In this document: positions 52,922-62,000 of the stretch, one piece after another
Position numbering within the stretch: the stretch's first letter is position 1
Layout: the number at the start of each line of letters is the position of its first letter
Assembly (NCBI GenBank): GCA_958296025.1
Contig: OY282430.1
Coordinates: 682,001 to 746,000 of the forward strand
Direction of reading: 5' to 3'
Source of the DNA: an uncultured Pseudomonadales bacterium
Lineage (GTDB): Bacteria; Pseudomonadota; Gammaproteobacteria; Pseudomonadales; Azotimanducaceae
Length of the DNA: 64,000 nt
Notes under the pieces: model-generated
Told to the model about the DNA's origin: nothing
Seen by the model: the letters and a program-made list of their open reading frames with translations, nothing else
The model's database searches: none
Position numbers and translations under genes: made by a program

Positions 52922-53698
52922 TCAGTTTGGCTGGTCGCGCAGAAAGACCCAGTTGTTGGCGATGGATTCGGTGGCGGAGAAGCGGTAGCCGCCGTAGTCG
53001 AAGGCTTTGAGGGCCTTGAGGGTGGAGACCCGGTGCTTGATGAGGTAGGCGGCCATCAGGCCTCTGGCCCGCTTGGCGAAGAAGGAGATGAACTTGTAGC
53101 GGCCGTTCTTCAGGTCCTTGAAAACGGGGGTGATGATGCGCGCCTTGATGGCGGAGGCCTGCACCGCGTTGAAGTATTCGTTGGAGGCGATGTTGATGAG
53201 GATGGGCTGGCCTTGGGCGGCGATGGCCTCGTTCAACGCCTCGGTCGGCTGGCCACCCCAGAAATCGTATAGGTCCTTGCCGCGCTGGGTGACCAGCTGG
53301 GTGCCCATCTCCAGGCGGTGGGGCTGAATGAGGTCCAAGGGCTTTAAGAGGCCGTGCAGTCCGGAGAGGATGCGCAAGTGCCTCTGCGCCCAGGACAGAT
53401 CGCGCTCGCTGAAGGTCTGCGACTTCAGGCCCAGGTAGGCGTCCCCGTTGAACGCGAACATGGCCTGCTTGGCGTTCCTGCGGTCGAAGGGTGGCTGCCA
53501 GGCGGCGTAGCGGTCGTAGTTCAGGTAGGCCAAGTTGCTGCTGATGCCCATAAGCGCCGCGATGTCTTGGGGCGCCTTGGTGCGCAGCGTCTCGATCAAT
53601 TCGGCGGATTGGTCCAGAAACTCCGGCTTGGTGGCCTTGCGCGTGGGGGCGCGGCTGTCGAAATCCAAGGCTTTGGCTGGTGAGATGACGGCCAGCAT
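52922..53698 (-). CDS. yaaA: Peroxide stress protein YaaA
   Basis: YaaA lowers free iron and DNA damage under hydrogen peroxide stress. This 258-aa protein has the conserved start MLAVISPAKALDF, MFAFNGDAYLGL, LSGLHGLLKPLD, and the C-terminal FKDLKNGRYKFISFFAKRARGLMA. The ATG at 53698 has AGGAGG six bases upstream. The much longer frame to 54028 is spurious. Confidence 0.96.
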   Translation of the reverse strand: MLAVISPAKALDFDSRAPTRKATKPEFLDQSAELIETLRTKAPQDIAALMGISSNLAYLNYDRYAAWQPPFDRRNAKQAMFAFNGDAYLGLKSQTFSERDLSWAQRHLRILSGLHGLLKPLDLIQPHRLEMGTQLVTQRGKDLYDFWGGQPTEALNEAIAAQGQPILINIASNEYFNAVQASAIKARIITPVFKDLKNGRYKFISFFAKRARGLMAAYLIKHRVSTLKALKAFDYGGYRFSATESIANNWVFLRDQPN

Positions 53699-53840
53699 CG
53701 GCTTCCTCCTCGACTTGGGGGGCGCCAGCGATTCTAGCGGATTTTCCGCGAGTGGCGTTGCTTGCTTGGGGTTTGCCGACGATCGAGCGGTCGATGGCTG
53801 CACAAGCGTGAGAACCAACTTGTTTGCGGAACGACGCACT

Positions 53841-53854
53841 AGTGATACATTACA
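53841..53854 (+). promoter_or_regulatory. Possible GntR operator upstream of the DUF2848 gene
   Basis: AGTGATACATTACA, an imperfect palindrome 30 bp before the DUF2848 start. It resembles the palindrome at 54733 in the intergenic region before the GntR gene (pattern A-TGAT-C-T-A). Confidence 0.35.
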
Positions 53855-53884
53855 GAAATGTTTGGTAATTCCGGGAGTTGACCA

Positions 53885-54589
53885 ATGGCTGAAATTACGG
53901 TTGGCCGGGTACCCGCCGGCGCTCCGGTCTCGGGTGCCCAGATTGTGCTCAATGGTGCGCCCACGACGGTGCAGGACCTGATCATCGCCGGCTGGACCGG
54001 GCGCGACGCCGAAGCGGTGGAGGCGCACATTCGGGAGCTCGAAGCCATCGGTGTGCCGCGCCCGAAGTCAACGCCCACCTATTATCGGGTGGCGGCCTCC
54101 TTGCTCACCCAAGCCACGGCGATTCAGGTCGCTGGCCAGGCGTCCAGCGGCGAGGCGGAGCCAGTGCTCTTGGCAACGGAGGAGGGGCTTTGGGTGGGCG
54201 TCGGTTCCGACCATACGGATCGGCAGCTGGAAACCCAGGACGTCACGCTGTCCAAGCAGATCTGCGCAAAGCCCGTTGCGCCGGAGTTCTGGGCCTTCGA
54301 CGAAGTGGCCAATCATTGGGATTCGCTTACCTTGCGCTCCTTCGCCCACGAGGGCGGCGGCCGGGTTCTCTACCAAGAAGGGCGGCTGGCCAAGATCCGC
54401 CCGCCGCGGGACTTGATGGCGGGCTATGCGGCAGGGGGCTTGCGGCCCGGCAGCGCGATGTTCTGCGGCACCTTGGCGGTGCTGGGGGACGTGCGCTTCG
54501 CCGAGGCCTTTAGCTTCGAGTTGGAGGACCCAGTGAAGCATCGCCTGCTTAGCCACACCTACGAAGTGGCGCCGCTGCCTATGCAGTGA
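53885..54589 (+). CDS. DUF2848 family protein
   Basis: A 234-aa protein of the DUF2848 family, whose members lie in fumarylacetoacetate-hydrolase-like catabolic contexts. Conserved segments are GLWVGVGSDHTDR, LSKQICAKPVAPEFW, NHWDSLTLRS and GSAMFCGTLAVLG. The ATG at 53885 follows a region with possible operator sequences. A GntR/FCD regulator lies downstream. Enzyme activity is unproven. Confidence 0.85.
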   Translation: MAEITVGRVPAGAPVSGAQIVLNGAPTTVQDLIIAGWTGRDAEAVEAHIRELEAIGVPRPKSTPTYYRVAASLLTQATAIQVAGQASSGEAEPVLLATEEGLWVGVGSDHTDRQLETQDVTLSKQICAKPVAPEFWAFDEVANHWDSLTLRSFAHEGGGRVLYQEGRLAKIRPPRDLMAGYAAGGLRPGSAMFCGTLAVLGDVRFAEAFSFELEDPVKHRLLSHTYEVAPLPMQ

Positions 54590-54924
54590 GGGTTAGCGCC
54601 TACAAGTCGTCCTCGAGTTCGCCTTGATGCTTGGGGCGGTTGTGGGCGAAGTTCTTGGGGTTGTGCCGGGGCCTTCGGGTGGCGACTCCAATGGCTTGCT
54701 TCCCCAACCGCTTTTCTCCAAAATCGACTGCTAATGATGCGTCATTATAGTATCGCGTATGGATTCTAAGCGGCGGGACCTAGCACGGCTGTGGAGCCTC
54801 CCAGCCGCCCCATTGCGCGAGTGCGCAAAGCAGGGCGGGCCGCCATCGGAATGGCTATCTCTGGATGCCCAGCGTAGGGGGCTGACGGGCGGCGGAGACA
54901 TCGCTGCTTGCCGGGGCGGGCCTG
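54590..54924. other. Region between DUF2848 and the GntR gene
   Basis: 335 bp without a gene. It contains the palindrome at 54733, an AT-rich patch at 54715-54760, and otherwise GC-rich sequence. No terminator was recognised. Confidence 0.3.
54733..54746 (+). promoter_or_regulatory. Possible GntR operator upstream of the gntR-type gene
   Basis: AATGATGCGTCATT, with AATGA/TCATT arms around a four-base centre, inside the AT-rich patch before the regulator. It shares A-TGAT-C-T-A with the site at 53841, so both may be bound by the GntR-family product. Confidence 0.35.
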
Positions 54925-55602
54925 ATGGGGAGTGACAAAGCCCATGCGGGGGCCGCCTTGACCGACGGTGCCCGTCAATCCCTGGCTGAGGAAGCCTACG
55001 CGGCCATCAAGCAGAAGATCATCACCCTTGAGTTCACGCCGGGCGCCTACCTGAACGTTGCCGTCGTCATCAACGCCTTGGGCATTGGCCGCACCCCGGT
55101 CCACCAGGCGGTTCGGCGTCTCGCCCACGAGGGCATGATCGAGATCATGCCGCGCAAGGGGATGATCGTTAAGCCGGTGAGCCTGCAGGATGCGTTGGCC
55201 ATCGCCGAGGTGCGGCTGCTGAACGAAGCCTACTGCGCCCGCTTAGCAGCGCAGAACGCAGGGGCAAAGGACGTCGCCGCGTTGGAGCGCATTCTCGAGC
55301 GGGCCGGTCGCGCCGCCGAAGCCGGGGACACGGAAGCCATGATGTTGGCCGACCGGGACTTTCACTGCGCCATTTCCGGCATCGCCGGCAATCAGGTTTT
55401 GGCCGACATCCTGAGGAACCTGCATGAGCGCTCGTTGCGCTTTTGGTTCATTTCGCTGCATCAGCCCAAGCATCAGGCGGAGGTCACCAAAGAACACGCG
55501 GACATCCTGCAGGCGATCAAGGACCACGACGCCGACGGCGCGGACCGGGCCATGTGCCGGCACATCGAATCCTTCCGCAACACCATTAAGGGCAGCGTCT
55601 GA
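54925..55602 (+). CDS. GntR-family (FCD domain) transcriptional regulator
   Basis: A 225-aa regulator. The N-terminal winged helix-turn-helix contains LAEEAYAAIKQKIITLEFTP and LGIGRTPVHQAVRRLAHEGM, and an FCD ligand-binding domain with metal-binding His residues (LNEAYCARLAA, DFHCAI, EHADILQAI) follows. The ATG at 54925 gives MGSDKAHAG. It probably controls the DUF2848 gene and itself. Confidence 0.92.
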   Translation: MGSDKAHAGAALTDGARQSLAEEAYAAIKQKIITLEFTPGAYLNVAVVINALGIGRTPVHQAVRRLAHEGMIEIMPRKGMIVKPVSLQDALAIAEVRLLNEAYCARLAAQNAGAKDVAALERILERAGRAAEAGDTEAMMLADRDFHCAISGIAGNQVLADILRNLHERSLRFWFISLHQPKHQAEVTKEHADILQAIKDHDADGADRAMCRHIESFRNTIKGSV

Positions 55603-55726
55603 CCGCAAACGCAGTAGCCGCCCATGACCACCGCTGCGCCTCGCATGAATCCTGAACGCTTGGAGATGGCCGGCGGGCCGGCGGGTACAATGGCGCCTCG
55701 GATCTGAGTGCAGGCAAGGGGTCGGC

Positions 55727-55816
55727 ATGTCCGTCGCCGAACAAATTGAACCTAAGTTGGCTGACGGGCTGGGCTTGTTGCGCTTCCTCCCGGCCAAGAT
55801 AGCGAGGCGGCGCTGA
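55727..55816 (+). pseudogene. Possible BolA/IbaG N-terminal remnant before trhO
   Basis: A 29-codon frame MSVAEQIEPKLADGL resembles the start of BolA-type proteins (MSVxxxIEQKL), then diverges and stops at the TGA overlapping the trhO start (TGATG). BolA-type genes do occur near trhO. It may equally be a short leader ORF coupled to trhO. Confidence 0.3.
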
Positions 55817-56547
55817 TGGTGGTCGCTGCCTTTTATCGCTTTGTGGCCCTTGACCACTTGGAAGCGTTGTGCCGCCAATTGCGCACTTTGGCCGCCGACC
55901 TTGGCCTCAGAGGCACCGTCCTGTTGGCGGCGGAGGGCGTCAACGGCGCCCTGTGCGGCGGCCGGCGGCATCTCGAAGCCTGGTTGGATGCGCTACGCCG
56001 GGACGAGCGCTTTGACGCGCTGCCCGTCACCTACTCTTCGGCGGCGTCGGACCGTCCGGTCTTCGACCGGCTCAAGGTGCGGGTGAAACCGGAAATCGTC
56101 ACCTTCGGCCAGCCCAACTGCGATCCGTCCGAAAGGAGGGGAACGCCGGTTGACGCCGAGGTTTGGAATGCGCTGCTGGATGACCCGGAGGTGACGGTGA
56201 TCGATGTGCGCAACCACTATGAGACCCTCATCGGCGGCTTTCCCGGCAGTTTGCGTCCCCACACCGACGCCTTTAGCGGATTTCCCGCCTTCGTTCGGCA
56301 GGCGTTGGACCCCGGCAAGCATCGTCGGGTCGCCATGTGCTGCACCGGCGGCATCCGCTGCGAAAAGGCTTCCGCCTACCTCTTGGACCAAGGTTTCGAG
56401 TCCGTCCAGCAACTCGAAGGCGGCATCCTGCGCTATTTGGCCACCGTTGCGCAGGCGGAAAACCGCTGGCAAGGCGAATGCTTCGTCTTCGACCAGCGGC
56501 TGTCCGTGGACCGCCACCTGCGCCAGAGCCGCCGCCAGGGTGAGTAA
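55816..56547 (+). CDS. trhO: tRNA uridine(34) hydroxylase, rhodanese type
   Basis: TrhO (YceA) makes 5-hydroxyuridine at the wobble position of several tRNAs. The 243-aa protein has the N-terminal LRGTVLLAAEGVNGALCG domain and a rhodanese domain with DVRNHYET and the active loop CCTGGIRCEKA. The ATG at 55816 overlaps a short upstream ORF. Normal relatives are longer at the C-terminus, so this is a compact version. Confidence 0.93.
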   Translation: MVVAAFYRFVALDHLEALCRQLRTLAADLGLRGTVLLAAEGVNGALCGGRRHLEAWLDALRRDERFDALPVTYSSAASDRPVFDRLKVRVKPEIVTFGQPNCDPSERRGTPVDAEVWNALLDDPEVTVIDVRNHYETLIGGFPGSLRPHTDAFSGFPAFVRQALDPGKHRRVAMCCTGGIRCEKASAYLLDQGFESVQQLEGGILRYLATVAQAENRWQGECFVFDQRLSVDRHLRQSRRQGE

Positions 56548-56671
56548 AGCATCCGTCCCCATCGCCGGGTGGGGAGCGTGCTATAGTGCAAATAAACGTG
56601 TGCGCTTAAAGAGGGGTGGGCTTGAGCCGCGTTGCGCCCAAGTCGCCCAAGAGCCAAGCAGGAGGCGTCGA

Positions 56672-57148
56672 ATGGCCCAGAATCCCCCCGAAAACTGCCA
56701 GCACATCGTCCCCTATCTTTCCTACGCCGATGCGGCCGCCGCCATCGAGTTCATCTGCGACGCATTCGGGTTCGAGAAGGGGCTGCTTATCCCGATGGGG
56801 GACGACAAGATCGGTCATGCCGAACTCCATCACGCCGGCGAAACGCTCATGCTCGCCAGCGAGTACGCGCCGGCCAAGATGATGTCGCCCAAGAACGCCG
56901 GCCTCATCACTGCCGCGCTCTGTATCTATGTGGACGACGTGGACGCGCACTACCGGCGCGCCAAGGCCGCCGGTGCCGAAATCGTCGAAGAGCCGGCCGA
57001 GCAGTTCTACGGGGACCGGGTTTACACCGCGCTGGACCCCGAAGGCCACCGCTGGTCCTTTCACCAACACATCCGCGACGTTGACTTTGACGCCCTCCTG
57101 CGGGGCGGGGAGGAAACCGAGACTGAGGGCACGGCGGCAAGCGGCTAA
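56672..57148 (+). CDS. VOC (glyoxalase/bleomycin-resistance) superfamily protein
   Basis: A 158-aa two-domain beta-alpha-beta-beta-beta protein of the YkcA/PhnB-like sort. IVPYLSYADAAAAIEFICDAFGFE and HAELHHAGETLMLA form one half; ALCIYVDDVDAHYRRAKAAGA and GDRVYTALDPEGHRWSFHQH the other. The ATG at 56672 has GGAGG seven bases upstream. The substrate is unknown. Confidence 0.88.
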   Translation: MAQNPPENCQHIVPYLSYADAAAAIEFICDAFGFEKGLLIPMGDDKIGHAELHHAGETLMLASEYAPAKMMSPKNAGLITAALCIYVDDVDAHYRRAKAAGAEIVEEPAEQFYGDRVYTALDPEGHRWSFHQHIRDVDFDALLRGGEETETEGTAASG

Positions 57149-57418
57149 CCCTGGCCGGCCAACGACCCCAAGGCGACCGCCAAGGCATCCTCCGCCATCT
57201 CCAAGGCGTTTGTTTTCAGGGGATTCGATCTTCACACAGAAGCTGGACCGTTCTAGTACAGTCCGATTTGGCCGAATATCTTAGATTTGCGGTTTAAGGC
57301 ACGTTTTCCCCCAAAAAAATAAAAATTGTCAAATTGGAAGAAGATGTGGAGATGTCAATTTCTGGTATTATCGATGGACGCGCCAATATGTGTTATCAAT
57401 GCTAAGGAGGACTTTCCA
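57149..57418. promoter_or_regulatory. Spacer upstream of the AbrB/VapC pair
   Basis: About 270 bp, becoming AT-rich after 57285. The start of the antitoxin has AAGGAGG eight bases before a GTG. No distinct operator was seen. Confidence 0.3.
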
Positions 57419-57721
57419 GTGGATTTGGAAGCGCATTCCAATGCATCGGGGGCCGCACCGGCAGAGCGTCATCTTGTCCAGCGCGTTCGCATGGATCGGG
57501 CCGGGCGGGTGTTGGTTCCGGCTAGCTTCCGCACGGCGCTTGACATGCACGCCGGTCAGGAATTGACCCTTTCGCTTGAAGAAGGCGTCATCAGGCTGCA
57601 AACCATTGACGCCGCCTTGGAAAAGATTTGGGCCATTGCCAAGCGGCGGCGTACGATAGGGGGCGGCGTTGTTGATGACTTCATAGCCGAGCGCCGCGCC
57701 GAAGCCGCCAAGGACCTATGA
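57419..57721 (+). CDS. AbrB-fold antitoxin (VapB-type)
   Basis: A 100-aa SpoVT/AbrB-fold antitoxin. The DNA-binding element is QRVRMDRAGRVLVPASFRTA, then LDMHAGQELTLSLEEGVIRL, with a toxin-binding tail after it. The GTG at 57419 was chosen for its AAGGAGG site; an ATG at 57374 lacks one. It ends 1 bp before the PIN toxin start. The pair would autoregulate. Confidence 0.85.
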   Translation: MDLEAHSNASGAAPAERHLVQRVRMDRAGRVLVPASFRTALDMHAGQELTLSLEEGVIRLQTIDAALEKIWAIAKRRRTIGGGVVDDFIAERRAEAAKDL

Positions 57722-57722
57722 G

Positions 57723-58109
57723 GTGGACATCCTGCTTGATGCTTCCGCAATGCTTGCCTTGGTGTTCAAGGAACCCGGTGCGGACCTGGTCGTTGAGGCG
57801 CTGCGCTCTGGGGCCTCTATGTCTTCGGTGAATGCTGCGGAAGTGGCGGCGCGTTTGCATGAAGAAGGATGGGAGGAGTCAGAAGTCGCCCTGGTTTTCG
57901 ATGAGTTGGGCGTTCGAGTCTTGCCGTTTGCCGTTGATGTCGCTCTATTGAGTGGGCGCTACCGTGTCGCAACGCGGTCTCTAGGCTTGGGCTTGGGTGA
58001 CCGCGCCTGTTTAGCCACCGCTCGCATTCAAGGTTGCCCTTTGCTGACCGCTGACCATGCTTGGGCGGAACTCGATCTCGAAGGTGTAGAGGTGCGCTGC
58101 TTCAGATAG
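57723..58109 (+). CDS. PIN-domain toxin (VapC-type)
   Basis: A 128-aa PIN-domain ribonuclease. The acidic residues lie in LLDASAMLALVFKEPG, NAAEVAARL, GDRACLATA and LTADHAWAE, as in VapC. It begins at a GTG 1 bp after the antitoxin stop. Its target, probably tRNA or rRNA, is unknown. Confidence 0.88.
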   Translation: MDILLDASAMLALVFKEPGADLVVEALRSGASMSSVNAAEVAARLHEEGWEESEVALVFDELGVRVLPFAVDVALLSGRYRVATRSLGLGLGDRACLATARIQGCPLLTADHAWAELDLEGVEVRCFR

Positions 58110-58144
58110 TTGCTGGGCGCGTCCCATCAGCCGGCAAGACGAGT

Positions 58145-59053
58145 TCAACCCTTAAGCCCCTCCACATGCAAAACCGCGCAGCGGCTCAGTGCGTTCAGGT
58201 CGTAGCCCCCCTCCAGGGCGGAGACGATGCGCCCCTCGGCGTAGGTTTCCGCCAGATCCACGATGAAGTCCGTTGCCCAGCGGAAGTCTTCGTCGTGCAG
58301 CAGCAGGCCGGCCAAGGGATCTTCGCGGTGGGCGTCGAAGCCGGCGGAGATCAGGATGAGCTGCGGGCGGTGGGCCTTGAGGGCGGCGCTCCAGTCTCGC
58401 TCCAAGGCGTGGCGAAACGCCGGGCCTTGGGTGCCGGCCGGCAGGGGCGTGTTGACGATGTTGGGGCGGTCGATGTGGACGTAGCGGTTGGGGAAAAAGG
58501 GGTGCTGGAAGCTGGAGCAGACCAGGACTTCGGGGCGGTCCTTGAAGATATCGACGGTGCCGTTGCCGTGGTGGACGTCGAAGTCGAGGATGGCCACCCG
58601 CTCCACTTCGCGCAAGGCCCGCTGTGCGCCTAGGGCGATGCTGTTGTAGAAGCAGAAGCCCATGGCGGTGTCCGCTTCGGCGTGATGCCCCGGCGGGCGC
58701 ACGGCGCAGAAGGCGCGTTGGCCGCGCTCGGCCAGAACCTGGCCCACGGCGTCCGCCACCGCGCCGGCCGCCAGCGCCGCGGCCTGGAGGCTGTCGGGGC
58801 ACATGGGGGTATCCCCATCCACGAAGGCCAGCCCGGATTGCGGTTGCAGGGCGTTCAATGCAGCTAGATGGGAGGAGCCGTGAATCTTGCTGAGGTCGGC
58901 AGCGCTGATGGCCGCCGCCGAGCGGCGTTCGCAGGCGTCCGCCAAGCCGCTGGCCTCTAAGCCGGCGCAGATGGCCCGCAGCCGGTCGGGGCGCTCCGGG
59001 TGCTGCGGCTGCATCTCATGCAGCAGGCATTCTTCGGGGGCGTAGAGCAACAT
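58145..59053 (-). CDS. Histone deacetylase/acetoin-utilisation (AcuC/APAH-like) hydrolase
   Basis: A 302-aa arginase-fold deacetylase. The zinc-site motifs are HPERPDRL, AVRPPGHHAEADTAMGFCFYN, LDFDVHHGNGT and SAGFDAHREDPLAG, with the charge-relay His pair in GHHAE. The ATG at 59053 is only 5 bp from the carboxylase stop, so the two may be cotranscribed. It is likely to deacetylate a polyamine or protein lysine; the substrate is unknown. Confidence 0.93.
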   Translation of the reverse strand: MLLYAPEECLLHEMQPQHPERPDRLRAICAGLEASGLADACERRSAAAISAADLSKIHGSSHLAALNALQPQSGLAFVDGDTPMCPDSLQAAALAAGAVADAVGQVLAERGQRAFCAVRPPGHHAEADTAMGFCFYNSIALGAQRALREVERVAILDFDVHHGNGTVDIFKDRPEVLVCSSFQHPFFPNRYVHIDRPNIVNTPLPAGTQGPAFRHALERDWSAALKAHRPQLILISAGFDAHREDPLAGLLLHDEDFRWATDFIVDLAETYAEGRIVSALEGGYDLNALSRCAVLHVEGLKG

Positions 59054-59058
59054 TTCAG

Positions 59059-62000
59059 TCAGCCCGGACGAACGCTCGGCGCCGGCCTCACCACGAACAG
59101 CAGGTCGCCGGCGTTCACCTGCTGGCCGTTGCTCATGTTGATGCGGGTGATTTCGTAGTCCAGGTCGGGGTCGTAGAGCACGGCGTCGCCGTTGAAGTCC
59201 TTGAGGGCGAGGGGCGAGAAGATCTTCATCGCCTCCAGTTGGCACAGGGTGGTTTCCGCGGTCACCTTGTCGCCGACGGAGACGAACTCCGGTTCGGAGG
59301 GGGAAGGGGTGGTGTAGAAGATCGCCGCGGCCGGGGAGGGCACCTTCAGTTCGTGGCTGCCTTCAATGGCGATGCTTTCCCGGTCGAAGGCGGAGGCGGC
59401 GGGGCCGGCGTTGGCTTCGATTTCCGCAATCAGGCTGGCGGCGTCGGTGCGGCGCAGGAATTCCGGCAGGAAGTTGGTGTCGTATTCGCCCTTGCGGAAC
59501 ACCGGGTCGGCGAGCGCCCGCAGCAGCAGCGGAATGTTGGTGCAGATGCCGGTGATGCGCACTTGGCCCAAGTAGGACGCCAGCTTGTCGATGGCCGCTT
59601 GCCGGTTCTTGGCGTGGACGATGATCTGCGCCACCATGCTGTCGTAGTAGGGGGAGATGGACTTGCCGGAAGCGGCGATGGAGATCACCTCCACATCGTC
59701 CCGCTCCGGGAACTCCGCATCGACAATGGCGCCGGGGTTGGGACGGAAGCTCAGGTTGCCTTGGCCGTCCAGCTGCACCCGTTCGGCGTTCACCCGCGCC
59801 TCGATGGCGTAGCCCTTGCTCTTGCGCCGCAGCCGGCCGATGGACTCGCCGGAGGCGATGCGGAACTGCTCGCCCACGATATCGACGCCGGACACCCACT
59901 CGGTGACCGGATGCTCCACCTGCAGGCGGGTGTTCATCTCCATGAAGTAAACCGCTTGGGCGTTCAGGTCGAAGATGAACTCCACGGTGCCGGCCCCGAC
60001 GTAGCCCACCTCGTCGGCCAAGGCGGCGGCATGGCGCAGCACCTCTTTGCGCAGATGCTCCGGCAGCATGGTGGAGCCGGACTCCTCAAACACCTTCTGC
60101 TTGTCCCGCTGCACGCTGCAATCGCGCAGGCCCAAGGCGCGGGTGTTGCCGCGGGTGTCCCGCAGCAACTGCACTTCGATGTGGCGCAGGGAGGTGACGT
60201 ACTTCTCCAAATAAACATCCCCGTTGCCGAAGGCGCTCTGCGCTTCCGCCCGCACCCGGTGGAAAAGCTCGAAGAATTCGGCGGCGCTCCGCACCACCTG
60301 AATGCCCTTGCCGCCGCCGCCATGCACCGCCTTGATGAGCACCGGATAGCCGATTTCGGCGGCCACCTCAGCGGCCCGCTCGGCATCGGTGAGGATGCCG
60401 TGGCTGCCCGGCACCACCGGCACGCCGAGGCGCAGCGCCGTGTTGATGGCGTTGGACTTGTTGCCCATGGTCTCCATGCTGGCCACCGGCGGGCCGATGA
60501 AATTGACGCCCCGGCTGCGCGTCAGGCCGGCGAACTGCGCACTTTCGGAGAGGAAGCCGATGCCGGGATGCAGGGCGTCCGCCCGCTCCTGCTCGGCGAT
60601 GGTGAGTACGCTGCGGGCGTTGAGGTAGCTTTCGTCCGGAGTGTTGCCGCCGATGCAGATCAGCGCATCCCGTTCGTTCAGCTGATCCACCACGGCGGAC
60701 TCCATGTCCGGGTCGGACTGCACCAACACCACCTCCAGATCGTGTTTGTGGGCCACCCGAACCAGCTTGGCGGCGGTGCAGCCCCGGGCGTGGATCAGCA
60801 CCCGCCTGACCGGGCGGACCAGGTCGGCGTCCGTGTAGCGCCTCGGTGGGATGGCCACGGCTTGCCCTTGGTCCAAAACGCCGGACATCACTTGGCGGAT
60901 CACCTCGGCGACGGTCTCCTTGGGCACCGGGATGTCCGGGTCGATCTTGCGCAGCTCATCGTCGAGCCCTTCGTGGAAGGGGTGGCGCACCAAGCCCTGC
61001 ATGGAATCCTTGTTGGTGGAGAGGTAGTTGGCGAGGATGGAATTCAAGGGCAGGTTGCTAGGCACGACGATCTGCCCGGCGAAGGGCATGCTGGCGCCGG
61101 AGAAGTAGTAGGTCCGCACCAGCGGATGGGTGACGAAGCTGGCTTGGGCGCCGCCGGTGCAGTCCCCGTAGCCGAACACGATGACGGGCAGATCATGGTC
61201 GCGCACGAAGCGGGTGATGCGGTCGTTGACGGCGGCCATGGAGAACAGCGCCCCGGCCCCCTCCTTGGTCTGCATGCCGCCGGAGGAAACGAAGCAGACC
61301 ACCGGCAGGCGCCGCTCCGCGCACAGCACCAGCAGCTTGCAGAATTTCTCGGCGCTGGCCATGTCGAACGCGCCGGCTTGGAACGCCACGTTGGAGAGCA
61401 CCAGCCCGCATGGAACGCCCCCCGTTTCGTCGCGGAACTTGGCGGTGCCGGTGATGGCCCCGCAGGGGGTCAGTTTGCGGTTCAGGGCGGCCTCTATGGA
61501 GTGGCGGAAGCCGGGAAAGGCGCAGGGGTCGGAACTGATCAGGTCGCTGAAGCGCTCCTCCCAATCCGTGAAGAAGGCTTCCAGAATGTCCCTAGGGGTG
61601 AAGCGGTGCTCGGCCTTGGCTTGGCGCAACAGGTTCTGCATCAGCAAATCCCGGTAGGCCATGTTGAGGCGGTACCAGAAGTCCTTGCGCCGCCCGATGT
61701 TCTTGGGCGCGATGCGGCCTTGGTAGGTCTTGCCGGTGCGCTCGGACTGCACATAGGAGGCGAGCAACTGCTCGAACAGATAGGTGACGATGACGAACAG
61801 GGCGTCCGCCAAGTCTGGGAAGCTGGTGCGCTTCCATTCCTCCACGTTGCGGAAGAAGGCGGCGGTCTTGGGCAGGCCGACCGCCCGCAAGTACCAGTTC
61901 AACATCTGTGTGCGCAGCGCTGTACGGATGCTGTCGGTGGCCGCGCCGTCCGCTTTCTCCCCGTCGGCGGCCAGCCGTTGCGCCGCGGCGCTTAAGGCCG

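Noticed and set aside
52922-54028. A 368-residue version of YaaA
   Set aside because: The family start MLAVISPAKALDF follows a good ribosome site at 53698; the upstream part is read-through of the intergenic region and the divergent gene.
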